Positions 24,589 through 33,386 are shown, counted from the stretch's first letter. The stretch: 64,000 bases of DNA from Microbacterium sp. ProA8 (GCF_039905635.1 NZ_CP157000.1:1984001-2048000), one strand, 5' to 3'. A program made the numbers and translations. Notes: generated from the sequence alone by a model not told the origin.

Positions 24589-26574
24589 GTGCGGGCACAC
24601 GACATCGAAACCCTCGTCTCCGTCGGACGCCCCGAGATCGCCGCTGACGGCTCGTTCGCCGTCTTCGCTTCCTCTCGCCCCGACATCGCCGCCAACCGGG
24701 CTGTCGGCCAGCTCTGGCGCGTGGAGCTTCCGGAGGGCGCGCCCCGTCGCCTCACCCGCGGCATCGCCGACGGCTCTCCGAAGCTGTCGCCCGATGCGTC
24801 GCGCATCGCGTTCGTGCGCGGCGACGCCAAGGGCAAGCCCCAGGTGCACGTCGTGGCGGCGGGCGGCGGCGAGCCGGTGCAGGCCACCGACGCGGTGCTG
24901 GGTGTCGAGGACTTCGCGTGGTCGCCCGATGGTGCGACGATCGCCTACCTCGCCCGTGTGCCCGAGACGGGCCGCTACGGCAGCGTGGAGGGGTTGGATG
25001 CCTCGGCCGAGGCGCCCCGGCACATCACGGGTGTGCGCTGGCACGCGAACGGCCTCGGCTACCTCGGCGACCGCCCTGCGCACATCTTCGTGATCGCCGC
25101 ACCCCAGCCGGACTCGGAGCCGTTCTACGAGCCCGCCGCGGCCGTGCGCCCCGACGACGAGACGCCCCCGAAGAAGATCGTGGTGGCCGCCGAGGCGCGC
25201 TCGCTCACCGACGGGGCGACCTCCCACAGCGGCCTGGTGTTCACGAAGGACGGCCGTGAGCTGCTGACCGTGCCCGACGAGATCGAGCCGGACCGTCGTG
25301 ACCTCCGCAATCGCGTCATCGCGGTGGCTGTCGACGGATCCGGCGAGCGTGAAGTGCTCTCGGCAGACGCCGGGCTGTCGCTGTCGGCGCTCGACGTCGC
25401 TGACGACGGCACCATCGCCCTCTTGGCCAACGAGGTGGGCGAAGGCGTCGACTTCGTGGCGCCCGGCGTCGGCCTGTGGCTGCTCGACGAGGGCAGCCCG
25501 GTGCGCCTCACGGACGTCGACGACATCGATCTCGGCGAGATGGGCAGCCACATCACGGCCGTCGGCGACGCCTTCCTCGTGCAGGACCGTACGCGCGGAC
25601 GAGTGCGGCTGATCCGCGTCGCCCGCGACGGCGCCATTTCCGAGATCCTCGGCGGCGACCTCGAGGTGAACGGCCACGCCGCCGTCGGCGATCGCGTCGT
25701 CGCCGCCGTGGCACGCCCCGACTCCTTCGGCGAGCTCGTGCTCGTCGACGACGGCGTCGCGCGCACCCTGACGTCGTTCGGCGCGCGGGCTGCGGCATCC
25801 GGGATCGCGCTGCCGCGCGAGCTGACCGTCACCGGTCGCGACGGCTACCCGGTGCACGGCTGGGTCGCCACGCCCGAGGGCGACGGTCCGTTCCCGGTCA
25901 TCCTGCAGATCCACGGCGGTCCGTTCGCGTCGTACGGGGTGCACCTCTTCGATGAGACGCAGGTGCTGGTGGATGCCGGCTACGCCGTGGTCTACTCGAA
26001 CCCCCGCGGCTCGGCGGGGTACGGGCGCGCCCACGGGCGCAGCATCCGTCAGCAGATGGGCACCGTCGACTTCGCCGACGTCATCGACTTCCTCGAGGGC
26101 GCCATCGCCGCGGACGACCGGCTCGACGGCGACCGCGTCGGCGTCCAGGGCGGCTCCTACGGCGGGTACCTCACCGCCTGGGTGATCGCGCACGACGATC
26201 GCTTCGCGGGCGCGATCGTGGAACGGGGCTTCCTCGAGCCGGTCTCGTTCCAGGGCACGAGCGACATCGGATCGTTCTTCGGCGACGAGTACGTGGGCAT
26301 CTCAGCCGACGACATCGCCCGCCAGAGTCCGATGGCCGTCGTCGGCCAGGTGACGACGCCGACGCTCGTGATGCATTCCGAGCTCGACTTCCGCTGCCCG
26401 CTCGAGCAGGCGACGCGGTACTACTCGGCGCTGAAGCGCCAGGGCACCGAGGCCGAGCTGCTGGTGTTCCCCGGTGAGAACCACGAGCTCACCCGCTCGG
26501 GCCAGCCACGCCACCGCGTCGAGCGGTTCGCCGCCGTGCTCGACTGGTGGCGCCGGCACCTGCCCGTCGACTGA
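24589..26574 (+). CDS. S9-family peptidase (acylaminoacyl peptidase-like)
   Basis: A 661-residue prolyl-oligopeptidase-family serine peptidase. The N-terminal 380 residues form a beta-propeller with TolB-like repeats (SPKLSPDASRIAFVRG, VEDFAWSPDGATIAYLA). The C-terminal alpha/beta-hydrolase domain carries the nucleophile in GVQGGSYGGYL, the Asp in HSELDFRCPLEQ and the His in FPGENHELTR. It degrades short or N-acylated peptides in the cytoplasm. The start is 3 bp after the SDR stop, with no separate promoter. A strong 20-bp hairpin follows. Confidence 0.94.
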   Translation: MRAHDIETLVSVGRPEIAADGSFAVFASSRPDIAANRAVGQLWRVELPEGAPRRLTRGIADGSPKLSPDASRIAFVRGDAKGKPQVHVVAAGGGEPVQATDAVLGVEDFAWSPDGATIAYLARVPETGRYGSVEGLDASAEAPRHITGVRWHANGLGYLGDRPAHIFVIAAPQPDSEPFYEPAAAVRPDDETPPKKIVVAAEARSLTDGATSHSGLVFTKDGRELLTVPDEIEPDRRDLRNRVIAVAVDGSGEREVLSADAGLSLSALDVADDGTIALLANEVGEGVDFVAPGVGLWLLDEGSPVRLTDVDDIDLGEMGSHITAVGDAFLVQDRTRGRVRLIRVARDGAISEILGGDLEVNGHAAVGDRVVAAVARPDSFGELVLVDDGVARTLTSFGARAAASGIALPRELTVTGRDGYPVHGWVATPEGDGPFPVILQIHGGPFASYGVHLFDETQVLVDAGYAVVYSNPRGSAGYGRAHGRSIRQQMGTVDFADVIDFLEGAIAADDRLDGDRVGVQGGSYGGYLTAWVIAHDDRFAGAIVERGFLEPVSFQGTSDIGSFFGDEYVGISADDIARQSPMAVVGQVTTPTLVMHSELDFRCPLEQATRYYSALKRQGTEAELLVFPGENHELTRSGQPRHRVERFAAVLDWWRRHLPVD

Positions 26575-26588
26575 CGACGTGACCAGAA

Positions 26589-26630
26589 CGACGACGGCCC
26601 CGGGAGCGATCGCTCCCGGGTCCGTCGTCG
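26589..26630. terminator. 20-bp stem-loop terminator
   Basis: Arms of 20 nt with a single mismatch meet at a 2-nt centre (AT inside GCGATCGC). It lies between the convergent S9 peptidase and HdeD genes, and probably ends both transcripts. Confidence 0.8.
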
Positions 26631-26631
26631 T

Positions 26632-26657
26632 GGGTGACCTCTGATCAGAGGTCACCC
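26632..26657. repeat. Perfect 26-bp palindrome over the HdeD stop codon
   Basis: Two exact 13-nt arms (GGGTGACCTCTGA and its complement) meet without a loop. On the minus strand the left half of the palindrome encodes the last residues and TGA stop of the HdeD protein. It abuts the 42-bp hairpin at 26589-26630. Confidence 0.85.
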
Positions 26658-27202
26658 TTGAAGGTGAACGCGCGCACGATGTTGATGATGCCGAGGACGA
26701 TGAGCGAGATGCCCAGGATCCACCAGAGCACGATGACGCCCCAGATCGGCGAGAACAGCACGATGATGCCCGCGATGATGCTCAGGATGGCGAAGAAGAT
26801 CGACCAGCCCTTCGACGCGGCGTCACCGAGCGTCGACAGCGCGACGATTCCCTCGACGATCCACATGATGCCGATGAGGATGCCGAGGAACAGCGCGAGC
26901 CACGCGGTCGTCTGACCGATGTTGAACAGCGCCACGACGCCCGCGATGATGAACAGGATGCCGAGGGCGATGTGGCCGACACGCGCCCACCCGCCCTTGG
27001 TCTTGGAGAAGATCCCGAGTCCGGCGTAGACGAGCCCGGCCGCGATCGCGTAGATCGCGATGATGACGGTGACGACCGCCGCGGTCTTGCCCGGCCAGAC
27101 CAGGATCAGGATGCCGACGATGAGTGCGAGGACGCCGCCGACGCCCAGCGCCGTGCGGATGCCGTTGACGGCCGACTTCTCGGCTTCGGATGCAGTAGAC
27201 AT
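26645..27202 (-). CDS. HdeD-family membrane protein (DUF308)
   Basis: A 185-residue protein with six hydrophobic helices separated by very short turns, matching the HdeD/DUF308 repeat pattern (GVLALIVGILILVWP, GILFIIAGVVALFN, IWGVIVLWWILGISLIVLGI). Enterobacterial HdeD is linked to acid resistance at high cell density; the function in actinobacteria is unknown. AGAAAGG precedes the ATG at 27202. It is monocistronic and ends inside a perfect palindrome. Confidence 0.9.
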   Translation of the reverse strand: MSTASEAEKSAVNGIRTALGVGGVLALIVGILILVWPGKTAAVVTVIIAIYAIAAGLVYAGLGIFSKTKGGWARVGHIALGILFIIAGVVALFNIGQTTAWLALFLGILIGIMWIVEGIVALSTLGDAASKGWSIFFAILSIIAGIIVLFSPIWGVIVLWWILGISLIVLGIINIVRAFTFKGDL

Positions 27203-27385
27203 GGGGGCCTTTCTGAGAGTTCCCTGTATGCGGTGCGGCTAAAGCTTAGACCCGTCGTCGAACTTCGCAACGAGCGTGAACGTGTGTTGCCCAATGCCCA
27301 TCGCACGGGCGGGGCGCACCGCGCTAGCGTGAGCGTGCGTGACCGTGACGATGTGCGCGCCGCAAGGCGCAGGAGGAGGGTTTCG

Positions 27386-27979
27386 ATGGCCGTCGTTTCG
27401 AGGGGATTCGGAGCGCGGCGTCGCGAGAGCGATCCGCGGCTGCCGCCGGGTCAGTACCTGACCGAGGACTTCCCGGTGCTGTCGGCCGGGCCGACGCCTC
27501 GTATCGATCTGGATCAGTGGCGCTTCGCCATCCGGAGTGAGACCGGCAGCCAAGTCTCGTGGACATGGGACGAGTTCCAGGCCCTTCCCATCGAGGACGT
27601 CGACACCGACATCCACTGCGTCACCCGCTGGTCGAAGCTCGGTACGTCGTGGCGGGGTGTCTCGCTCGACACGCTTCTCGAATCCGTCGAATCCGAGGCC
27701 GAGTACGCCATGGCGCACTCGTACGGCGGCTACACGACGAACATCCCGCTCGACGAGCTGCGCGACGGCCAGGCGTGGGTCGCGTTCGAGTTCGACGGCG
27801 AGCCGCTCGACCCCGAGCATGGAGGACCCGCCCGTCTGCTCGTGCCGCACCTCTACTTCTGGAAGAGCGCGAAGTGGGTACGCGGCCTCACGCTGATGGA
27901 CGACGACGAGCCGGGCTTCTGGGAGCAGAACGGCTACAACATGCACGGCGACCCCTGGACCGAGGAACGGTATTGGTGA
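27386..27979 (+). CDS. Sulfite oxidase-like molybdopterin oxidoreductase, soluble
   Basis: A 197-residue protein of the sulfite oxidase/MsrP Moco fold. Cys78 in DIHCVTRWSKLGTSW is the expected molybdenum ligand, and GGYTTNIPLDEL and GGPARLLVPHLYFWKSAKWV match the cofactor pocket of the family. Unlike periplasmic MsrP it has no twin-arginine signal, so it should work in the cytoplasm. Start ATG 27386 follows AGGAGGAGGG; TAGCGT at 27325-27330 may be the -10. Its stop overlaps the flavin reductase start by 4 nt, so the reductase is the likely electron partner. The substrate is unknown. Confidence 0.9.
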   Translation: MAVVSRGFGARRRESDPRLPPGQYLTEDFPVLSAGPTPRIDLDQWRFAIRSETGSQVSWTWDEFQALPIEDVDTDIHCVTRWSKLGTSWRGVSLDTLLESVESEAEYAMAHSYGGYTTNIPLDELRDGQAWVAFEFDGEPLDPEHGGPARLLVPHLYFWKSAKWVRGLTLMDDDEPGFWEQNGYNMHGDPWTEERYW

Positions 27980-28701
27980 CGGTCGGGGGCTGGCAGCCCG
28001 CTCGAGTGGTCGAGGCCGTCGGTGCCACGCCGTCTGCTCGACTCCTGCATCTGCAGGTACCCGGGTGGCCCGGGAACGAAGCCGGCCAGCATGTCGACAT
28101 CCGGCTCACCGCCGAGGACGGCTATCAGGCGGTGCGCTCGTATTCGATCGGATCGTATGGACCGGGCGAGACCATCGAGCTCGCGGTGGACGAGATCCCC
28201 GACGGCGAGGTCTCTCCGTACCTGGTCCGCGATGTGCTGCCCGGCGACGAACTCGAGGTCAAGGGTCCGCTGGGCGGCTACTTCGTGTGGCGACCCGGGG
28301 GAGCTGCGCCCGTGCAGCTCATCGCGGGCGGCTCGGGCATCGTGCCGCTGATGGCGATGGTGCGGGCGGCGACGGACGCCGGGGCCGCGGCATCCGTTCG
28401 ACTGCTGTACTCGGTGCGGACGCCCGAAGACGCGATATATCGCGACGAGCTGGAGCGGACGGCGACCGACGGGGGAGTGGGGCTGACCTGGCGCTACACA
28501 CGGGCGGCGCCGGACGGCTGGACCGGACACGTCGGGCGGGTGGACGACGACGTGCTGCGCGCGGCAGTGTGGGAACCCGGACGCGAGCCGATCTTCTTCG
28601 TGTGCGGCCCGACGGGTTTCGTCGAGCACGTCGCCGACGCTCTCGTCGGGTTGGGCTATCCGTCCGCCCGGATCAGGACCGAACGCTTCGGAGGTGGATG
28701 A
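27976..28701 (+). CDS. FAD/NAD(P)-binding ferredoxin reductase-type oxidoreductase
   Basis: A 241-residue flavoprotein of the ferredoxin-NADP reductase family without a ferredoxin domain. FAD binding is shown by RSYSIGSYG (the RxYS motif) at about residues 54-62 and the GPLGGYFVW phosphate loop. NAD(P) binding is shown by IAGGSGIVPLMAM and the C-terminal FVCGPTGFVEHV. It should pass electrons from NAD(P)H to the Moco enzyme encoded upstream, with a GTGA overlap. The third gene overlaps its stop as well, so the three are one translationally coupled unit. Confidence 0.92.
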   Translation: MTVGGWQPARVVEAVGATPSARLLHLQVPGWPGNEAGQHVDIRLTAEDGYQAVRSYSIGSYGPGETIELAVDEIPDGEVSPYLVRDVLPGDELEVKGPLGGYFVWRPGGAAPVQLIAGGSGIVPLMAMVRAATDAGAAASVRLLYSVRTPEDAIYRDELERTATDGGVGLTWRYTRAAPDGWTGHVGRVDDDVLRAAVWEPGREPIFFVCGPTGFVEHVADALVGLGYPSARIRTERFGGG

Positions 28702-28970
28702 TGCGCGCTGAGATCGCGAGCAGCACGGTCGACGGCAATGCCGCCGCAGGCTTGCTGTGGGACGTGTTCGAAACCGATGTCACGGCGTTGACCGCGGTGT
28801 GCGGCGGATGTCGTGAAGGGGCGCCGGTCGCGGAGGCGGTCGTCGAGATCGATGACACGGCCGCCATCGTGCGCTGTCGCACCTGCACGCACACGCTCTT
28901 CACCGTGCTCCGGCACGAGGGCGGCGTGCGGCTCGTGATCGGGACGCTGCACGAGATCGTCCGGCCCTGA
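28698..28970 (+). CDS. Small zinc-ribbon protein (DUF6510-like)
   Basis: A 90-residue protein with two CxxC pairs: Cys35/Cys38 (CGGC) and Cys60/Cys63 (CRTC). These are spaced to bind one zinc in a rubredoxin-like knuckle pair. There is no signal peptide or membrane segment. Two adjacent ATG codons (28698 and 28701) could start it; the first gives an ATGA overlap with the reductase stop. The function is unknown; the coupling suggests it is a subunit, chaperone or regulator of the Moco enzyme and reductase. The family name is from memory and not verified. Confidence 0.82.
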   Translation: MMRAEIASSTVDGNAAAGLLWDVFETDVTALTAVCGGCREGAPVAEAVVEIDDTAAIVRCRTCTHTLFTVLRHEGGVRLVIGTLHEIVRP

Positions 28971-28986
28971 CGGGGGAGCAGCCGGT

Positions 28987-29907
28987 CTATCCCAGCAGCA
29001 GCGTCACCAGGATCAGCACGGGCACGCAGCCGATCGTGGTCAGGAACACGGTGTCGCGCGAGATCGTCTCGCCCACGTCGTAGCGCTGGGAGTAGTTGAA
29101 GACGTTCTGCGCGGTGGGAAGCGCGGCGAGCACGGTCACCACCAGCACGTCGTGTGCGGCCAGGCCGAAGGCGAACGCCGCCAGGGCCCAGGCGATCACC
29201 GGCATCGCCACGAGCTTCAGGCTGATTGCGAGCACGATGTCCCGCCGACGGCCCGAAGGCCCGAGCACACGCTGCCCGTGCAGCGAGATGCCGTACGCGA
29301 TCAGCATGATCGGCACGCACGCGTTCGCGATGAGCATCGCGGGCTCCATCACGATCGGCGGCAGCCGCACGCCCGAGACGGAGACGATCGTGCCCAGCAG
29401 CGAGCCGAGCACGATCGGGTTCGTCGCGACACGCCCGATCGCGCGCCAGAGCGACGCGCGGGCGGTGGTGACGGCATCCAGGATCGCCATCGTGATGGGG
29501 GTGAAGACCAGCAGCTGCAACAGGATCACCGGCGCCGGATACGCCGCACTGCCGAGCAGGTAGAGCGACAGCGGGATGCCGATGTTGTTGGAGTTCACCT
29601 GACCGGCGCTCAGGGCCCCGATCACGGTCTCGCCGACCGAGCGCTTCCAGGCGACCCGTGCGACGAGCGTGTAGACGAGGATGACGGCGACCGCCGCGAT
29701 CGCCGACACGGGCAGGAGCGCCGAGAACAGCGTCTGGACGTCGGCCTGCGCGAGCACGACGAAGAGGAGGAACGGTGACAGCACGAAGAACGTCAGCCGG
29801 GCCAGCACGGGTCGCGCATGCTCTCCGAGGAGGTCGATGCGGCCGAGGATCCATCCCACGAGGATCGCCACGCCCACCACGACGAATCCGGTGAGCGACT
29901 CCAGCAT
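28987..29907 (-). CDS. AEC (auxin efflux carrier) family transporter
   Basis: A 306-residue membrane protein with ten hydrophobic helices in two five-helix halves, as in bacterial AEC/bile-acid-fold carriers. Typical signatures are GQVNSNNIGIPLSLYLLG in the first half and ALPTAQNVFNYSQRYDVG in the second. Bacterial members carry organic acids such as malate or malonate; the substrate is not known here. The ATG at 29907 has no Shine-Dalgarno but lies 6 nt after a TAGGCT -10. It converges on the Moco operon with a 16-bp gap. Confidence 0.9.
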   Translation of the reverse strand: MLESLTGFVVVGVAILVGWILGRIDLLGEHARPVLARLTFFVLSPFLLFVVLAQADVQTLFSALLPVSAIAAVAVILVYTLVARVAWKRSVGETVIGALSAGQVNSNNIGIPLSLYLLGSAAYPAPVILLQLLVFTPITMAILDAVTTARASLWRAIGRVATNPIVLGSLLGTIVSVSGVRLPPIVMEPAMLIANACVPIMLIAYGISLHGQRVLGPSGRRRDIVLAISLKLVAMPVIAWALAAFAFGLAAHDVLVVTVLAALPTAQNVFNYSQRYDVGETISRDTVFLTTIGCVPVLILVTLLLG

Positions 29908-29913
29908 GCTCCG

Positions 29914-29919
29914 AGCCTA
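29914..29919 (-). promoter_or_regulatory. Leaderless -10 (TAGGCT) for AEC transporter
   Basis: TAGGCT on the minus strand ends 6 nt before ATG 29907. Confidence 0.65.
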
Positions 29920-29995
29920 GGAAATCGTTCTCTCGGTGGCGAATCGCGCGTCGCCGTCTGACAGACTGGCACGCGCTGGACGAAGGGAGACACGG

Positions 29996-30445
29996 ATGCC
30001 GGAACCCCGTGACCGCGTGACGCGGAAGGCCGATCTGCTCGCCGCGCTGACCGCGCCCGCCGCTGACGTCTGGGTGGCGACCGCGTCGGCCGAATCGGCG
30101 CCGTACCTGGTGCCGCTGTCGCTGGCGTGGATCGATGATCGCGCCGTCATCGCCCTCGAGGAGCGCTCGGTGACGGCCCGCAACCTCGCTGCGTCAGGCG
30201 TCGCTCGTCTCGCGGTCGGCCCGACCCGCGATGTCGCGCTGATCGATGTCGTGCTCGAGCGGTCGGTGGGAGTCGACGACGACGAGCCGCTGGGCGAGGC
30301 GTACGCGGCGCAGGCGGACTGGGACCCGAGAGGAGTCCCGGGCTACGTCTTCCTCGTGCTGCGGCCGACCCGCATCCAGGCCTGGCGCGAGTCGAATGAG
30401 CTGTCCGGTCGCGTCCTCATGCGTGACGCCACCTGGCTCATCTGA
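29996..30445 (+). CDS. Pyridoxamine 5'-phosphate oxidase-like (PPOX/FMN split-barrel) protein
   Basis: A 149-residue flavin split-barrel protein. The beta-strand pattern DVWVATASAESAPYLVPLSLAW, AVIALEERSVTARNLAASGVARLAVG and YVFLVLRPTRIQAW fits PPOX-type FMN or F420-binding proteins. The substrate is unknown, and F420 dependence is common in actinobacterial members but not shown here. ATG 29996 follows AGGGAG with normal spacing; a longer frame begins at 29936 without supporting signals. Confidence 0.85.
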   Translation: MPEPRDRVTRKADLLAALTAPAADVWVATASAESAPYLVPLSLAWIDDRAVIALEERSVTARNLAASGVARLAVGPTRDVALIDVVLERSVGVDDDEPLGEAYAAQADWDPRGVPGYVFLVLRPTRIQAWRESNELSGRVLMRDATWLI

Positions 30446-30567
30446 ATCCGTCCTGCCGGCGCCCCCGGCGCGGGGGAGGGATGCCGCGTCCGGCATGTCT
30501 CTCGACGCCGACACGCTGCGCCGCTATCGTCAGCCCTGACAACGACGTCTGATGCCGGGGGGTTCCG

Positions 30568-31992
30568 ATGGAGACCGTGATCGTCATCCTTCAGGCATGC
30601 GTGGTGATCGGCGCGATCGTCATGGGCGTTCGCACCGGCGGCATCGGCCTGGGCCTCTGGGGCGTCGTGGGCACGGCGATCCTGGTGTTCGTCTTCCGCC
30701 TCGAACCGGGCTCGCCGCCTGTCGACGCGTTCTTCATCATCATCGCCGTGATCACGGCGTCGTCGGCGATGCAGGCCGCGGGCGGCATCGACTACCTCGT
30801 CGCCATCGCCTCGAAGATCATCCAGCGCAACCCCGGGCGGCTGACTTTCGTCGCACCCCTCGTCGCCTTCGTCTTCACGGTGCTCTCCGGGACGTCGAAC
30901 ATCTTCTTCGCGCTGATCCCGGTCATCTACGAGACCGCGTATCGCAACGGGCAGCGACCCGAGCGGGCGCTTGCGGCCTCGACGGTGACGTCGGGGCTCG
31001 GCATCACGGCCAGTCCGGTGTCGGCGGCGATGGCTGCCTACCTCGTGCTGATGGAGGGGACCGGCTACGGCCTGCCGCAGATCCTCGCCGTGACGGTACC
31101 CGCCGCGATCGTCGCGTGCATCGCCACGTCGTTCGTGCAGCAGCGGATAGGCAAGGACCTGGTCGACGACCCGGTGTTCCGCAAGCGCGTCGAGCAGGGC
31201 GTGGTCGAGGTCCCGGCGCCGCTGAAGGCGGCCTATGCGGCACGCAGCGCGGGTGGCGGCAGCGCCGCCGGCGGCCGCACCACCTCGGCCGGCGGACGGG
31301 CCGTCGAGGTGCAGCCCGTTGTGCACACAGTGCCCCCGGGAGGTGCGACCGCGGCGTGGATCTTCCTCTCCGGAACGTTCCTCGTCGTGGCGCTCGGTCT
31401 GTTCTCGGGGCTGCGTCCGGCATTCCCCAATGACGAGGGCGAGCTCGTGCCGATCGGGATGTCGGTGGTCATCGAGATGGTGATGTTCACCGTCGCACTC
31501 GTGATCATCCTCGTTCGCAAGGTCAAGCCGTCGCTGGTGGTCGAGCAGCCCCTGCTCCGTGCCGGCTACGTCGCCGCCGTCGCCCTCTTCGGCATCGCGT
31601 GGATGGCGGACACCTTCATCTCCGCCAATGAGGAGACGATCATCGAGCCGCTCGGCGCGATGATCGAAGCGAACCCGCTGCTGCTCGCCGTCGCGTTGTT
31701 CCTGGTGGCCGGCCTGACGACGAGCCAGTCCGCGACGACCAACACGCTCATTCCCATCGCACTCGCCGCGGGGCTCGCTCCCGGAGTGATCACGGCGATG
31801 TGGCCTTCGCTCATCGGCGTGTGGCTCTTTCCTGCGAACGGCTCGCAGATCGCCTCGGTCGAGACCGACCAGACCGGATCCACCAGGCTCACGCAGGTGC
31901 CGGTCTGGCACTCGTTCACCATTCCGATGCTGGTGTCCTGGGTGGCGGTGGTCGCCTCAGGTCTCCTGATCCAACTCATCATCCCGGCCTGA
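30568..31992 (+). CDS. Anaerobic C4-dicarboxylate carrier, DcuA/DcuB family
   Basis: A 474-residue membrane carrier aligning along its length with enterobacterial DcuA: ARGGIG-like VRTGGIGLGLWG at the start, ASSAMQAAGGIDYLVAIASKIIQRNP, SGTSNIFFALIPVIYE, GITASPVSAAMAAYL, and near the end WLGDTF-like WMADTFIS and TTRIG-like STRLTQVPVWHSF. Dcu carriers exchange aspartate, fumarate and succinate. About 35 Gly/Ala/Ser/Thr-rich residues (about 225-260) form an extra cytoplasmic loop. The start has a GGGGGG ribosome-binding site, and TATCGT at 30525-30530 is a likely -10. An M20 peptidase follows after 50 bp, so a peptide-to-aspartate route is conceivable. Confidence 0.88.
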   Translation: METVIVILQACVVIGAIVMGVRTGGIGLGLWGVVGTAILVFVFRLEPGSPPVDAFFIIIAVITASSAMQAAGGIDYLVAIASKIIQRNPGRLTFVAPLVAFVFTVLSGTSNIFFALIPVIYETAYRNGQRPERALAASTVTSGLGITASPVSAAMAAYLVLMEGTGYGLPQILAVTVPAAIVACIATSFVQQRIGKDLVDDPVFRKRVEQGVVEVPAPLKAAYAARSAGGGSAAGGRTTSAGGRAVEVQPVVHTVPPGGATAAWIFLSGTFLVVALGLFSGLRPAFPNDEGELVPIGMSVVIEMVMFTVALVIILVRKVKPSLVVEQPLLRAGYVAAVALFGIAWMADTFISANEETIIEPLGAMIEANPLLLAVALFLVAGLTTSQSATTNTLIPIALAAGLAPGVITAMWPSLIGVWLFPANGSQIASVETDQTGSTRLTQVPVWHSFTIPMLVSWVAVVASGLLIQLIIPA

Positions 31993-32042
31993 TCGTCCGG
32001 CTGCGTCATCCGCAGCCCGTTCCTGCGACGAAAGGAGCAAAC

Positions 32043-33386
32043 ATGTCCGACACGTCGGCGACGGCGGAGGGCGCCGCGGCGCTCATGCCCGAGGTGATCG
32101 AGCGGCTCGAGGCCCTCGTACGCATTCCCTCGGTCGCGTTTCCGGGCTTCGACCCGGCGCCTGTGCATGAGATGGGCCGAGCGGTGGTCGACCTGTTCGA
32201 GGCGGCGGGTGCGGCGGGCGTGTCCCTCGTGGACGTGCCCGATGGGTATCCGTGCGTGTTCGCCGACCTGCCAGGACCGGAGGGCTCGCCGACGGTGCTG
32301 CTGTACGCGCACTACGACGTGCAGCCGGCACCCGAAAGCCAGGAATGGACGACGCCGCCGTTCGAGCCCGTCACCAAGGAAGACGGGCGCATCTACGGGC
32401 GGGGCGCCGCCGACGACAAGTCCGGGCTGGTCATCCACTACGCCACGCTGAAGCTCCTCGGCGCCGATCGGCCGTGCCGCGTCAAGATCCTCGTCGAGGG
32501 GGAGGAGGAGACCATCTCCCACCTCGAGGCGTTCGTCGAGGCGAACCCCGACATGTTCGCTGCTGACGCGTACGTGATCGCCGACATCGGCCCGCAGTCA
32601 CCTGGTCGACCGGGGCTCACGACCGCGCTGCGCGGCGACGTGGCGTGCACCGTCACCGTGCGGACGCTGGCGAACCCGGTGCATTCTGGCGAGTTCGGGG
32701 GAGCGGCACCGGATGCCCTCACGGCGATGATCCGCATCCTCGACACGCTGCACGACGAGAACGGCGACACCGTCATTCCTGGCGTCGACAGTGGCGCGTG
32801 GGACGGTGCGGAGATGGACGAGGACGTCTATCGGGCCGGCTCCGCGATCCTTCCCGGCGTGGAGTTCCTCGGCACCGGATCGCTCTCGGACCGCATTTGG
32901 GCGAAGCCTTCGGTCACCGTCCTCGGCATGGACCTGCCGAACACCGCTGAGGCCTCCAACGTGCTGCTGAACCAGGTGAAGGCCAAGCTCTCGATGCGCA
33001 TCATCCCCGGCTCGGACGGCGATGCGCAGCTCGAGGCGCTCATGTCGCACTTGCGCGCCCAGCGCCCGTGGAACTGCGAGGTGGTCGTCGAAAAAGTGAA
33101 GGTGGGGCATCCGTTCGCGGTCGACGAGTCCCACCCGGCCATCGTCGCTGCGGAAGATGCGCTGCGCGAGGCCTACGGCGCCGAGGTGGAGGCGATCGGC
33201 AGCGGAGCATCCATTCCGCTCGTGGCCTCGTTCAAGAAGATCGCGCCGGACGCCGCGATCGTGCTGTGGGGCGCGGAGGACACCGCACAGGCGCGCATCC
33301 ACGCGTCCGACGAATCCGTGGACCCCAAGGAGATCGAACGGATGATCGTCGCGCAGACGCTGTTCATCCGCGAGTTCGCCGACTGA
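32043..33386 (+). CDS. M20-family dipeptidase
   Basis: A 447-residue zinc peptidase of the carnosinase/PepV-like branch of M20. Motifs in order are LYAHYDVQPAP, IYGRGAADDKSG, the catalytic glutamates in VEGEEETISH, and a lid domain with NPVHSGEFGG. The C-terminal ligand is in ARIHASDESV. It cleaves dipeptides in the cytoplasm. AAAGGAG precedes ATG 32043. It is 50 bp downstream of the Dcu carrier on the same strand and probably co-transcribed. The segment after its stop, from 33387, is gene-poor. Confidence 0.93.
   Translation: MSDTSATAEGAAALMPEVIERLEALVRIPSVAFPGFDPAPVHEMGRAVVDLFEAAGAAGVSLVDVPDGYPCVFADLPGPEGSPTVLLYAHYDVQPAPESQEWTTPPFEPVTKEDGRIYGRGAADDKSGLVIHYATLKLLGADRPCRVKILVEGEEETISHLEAFVEANPDMFAADAYVIADIGPQSPGRPGLTTALRGDVACTVTVRTLANPVHSGEFGGAAPDALTAMIRILDTLHDENGDTVIPGVDSGAWDGAEMDEDVYRAGSAILPGVEFLGTGSLSDRIWAKPSVTVLGMDLPNTAEASNVLLNQVKAKLSMRIIPGSDGDAQLEALMSHLRAQRPWNCEVVVEKVKVGHPFAVDESHPAIVAAEDALREAYGAEVEAIGSGASIPLVASFKKIAPDAAIVLWGAEDTAQARIHASDESVDPKEIERMIVAQTLFIREFAD

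Noticed and set aside
23806..26193. A 795-codon open frame antisense to the SDR and S9 peptidase genes
   Set aside because: Composition is repetitive Arg/Val/Asp/His with no domain, and the opposite strand carries complete catalytic motifs for two known families.
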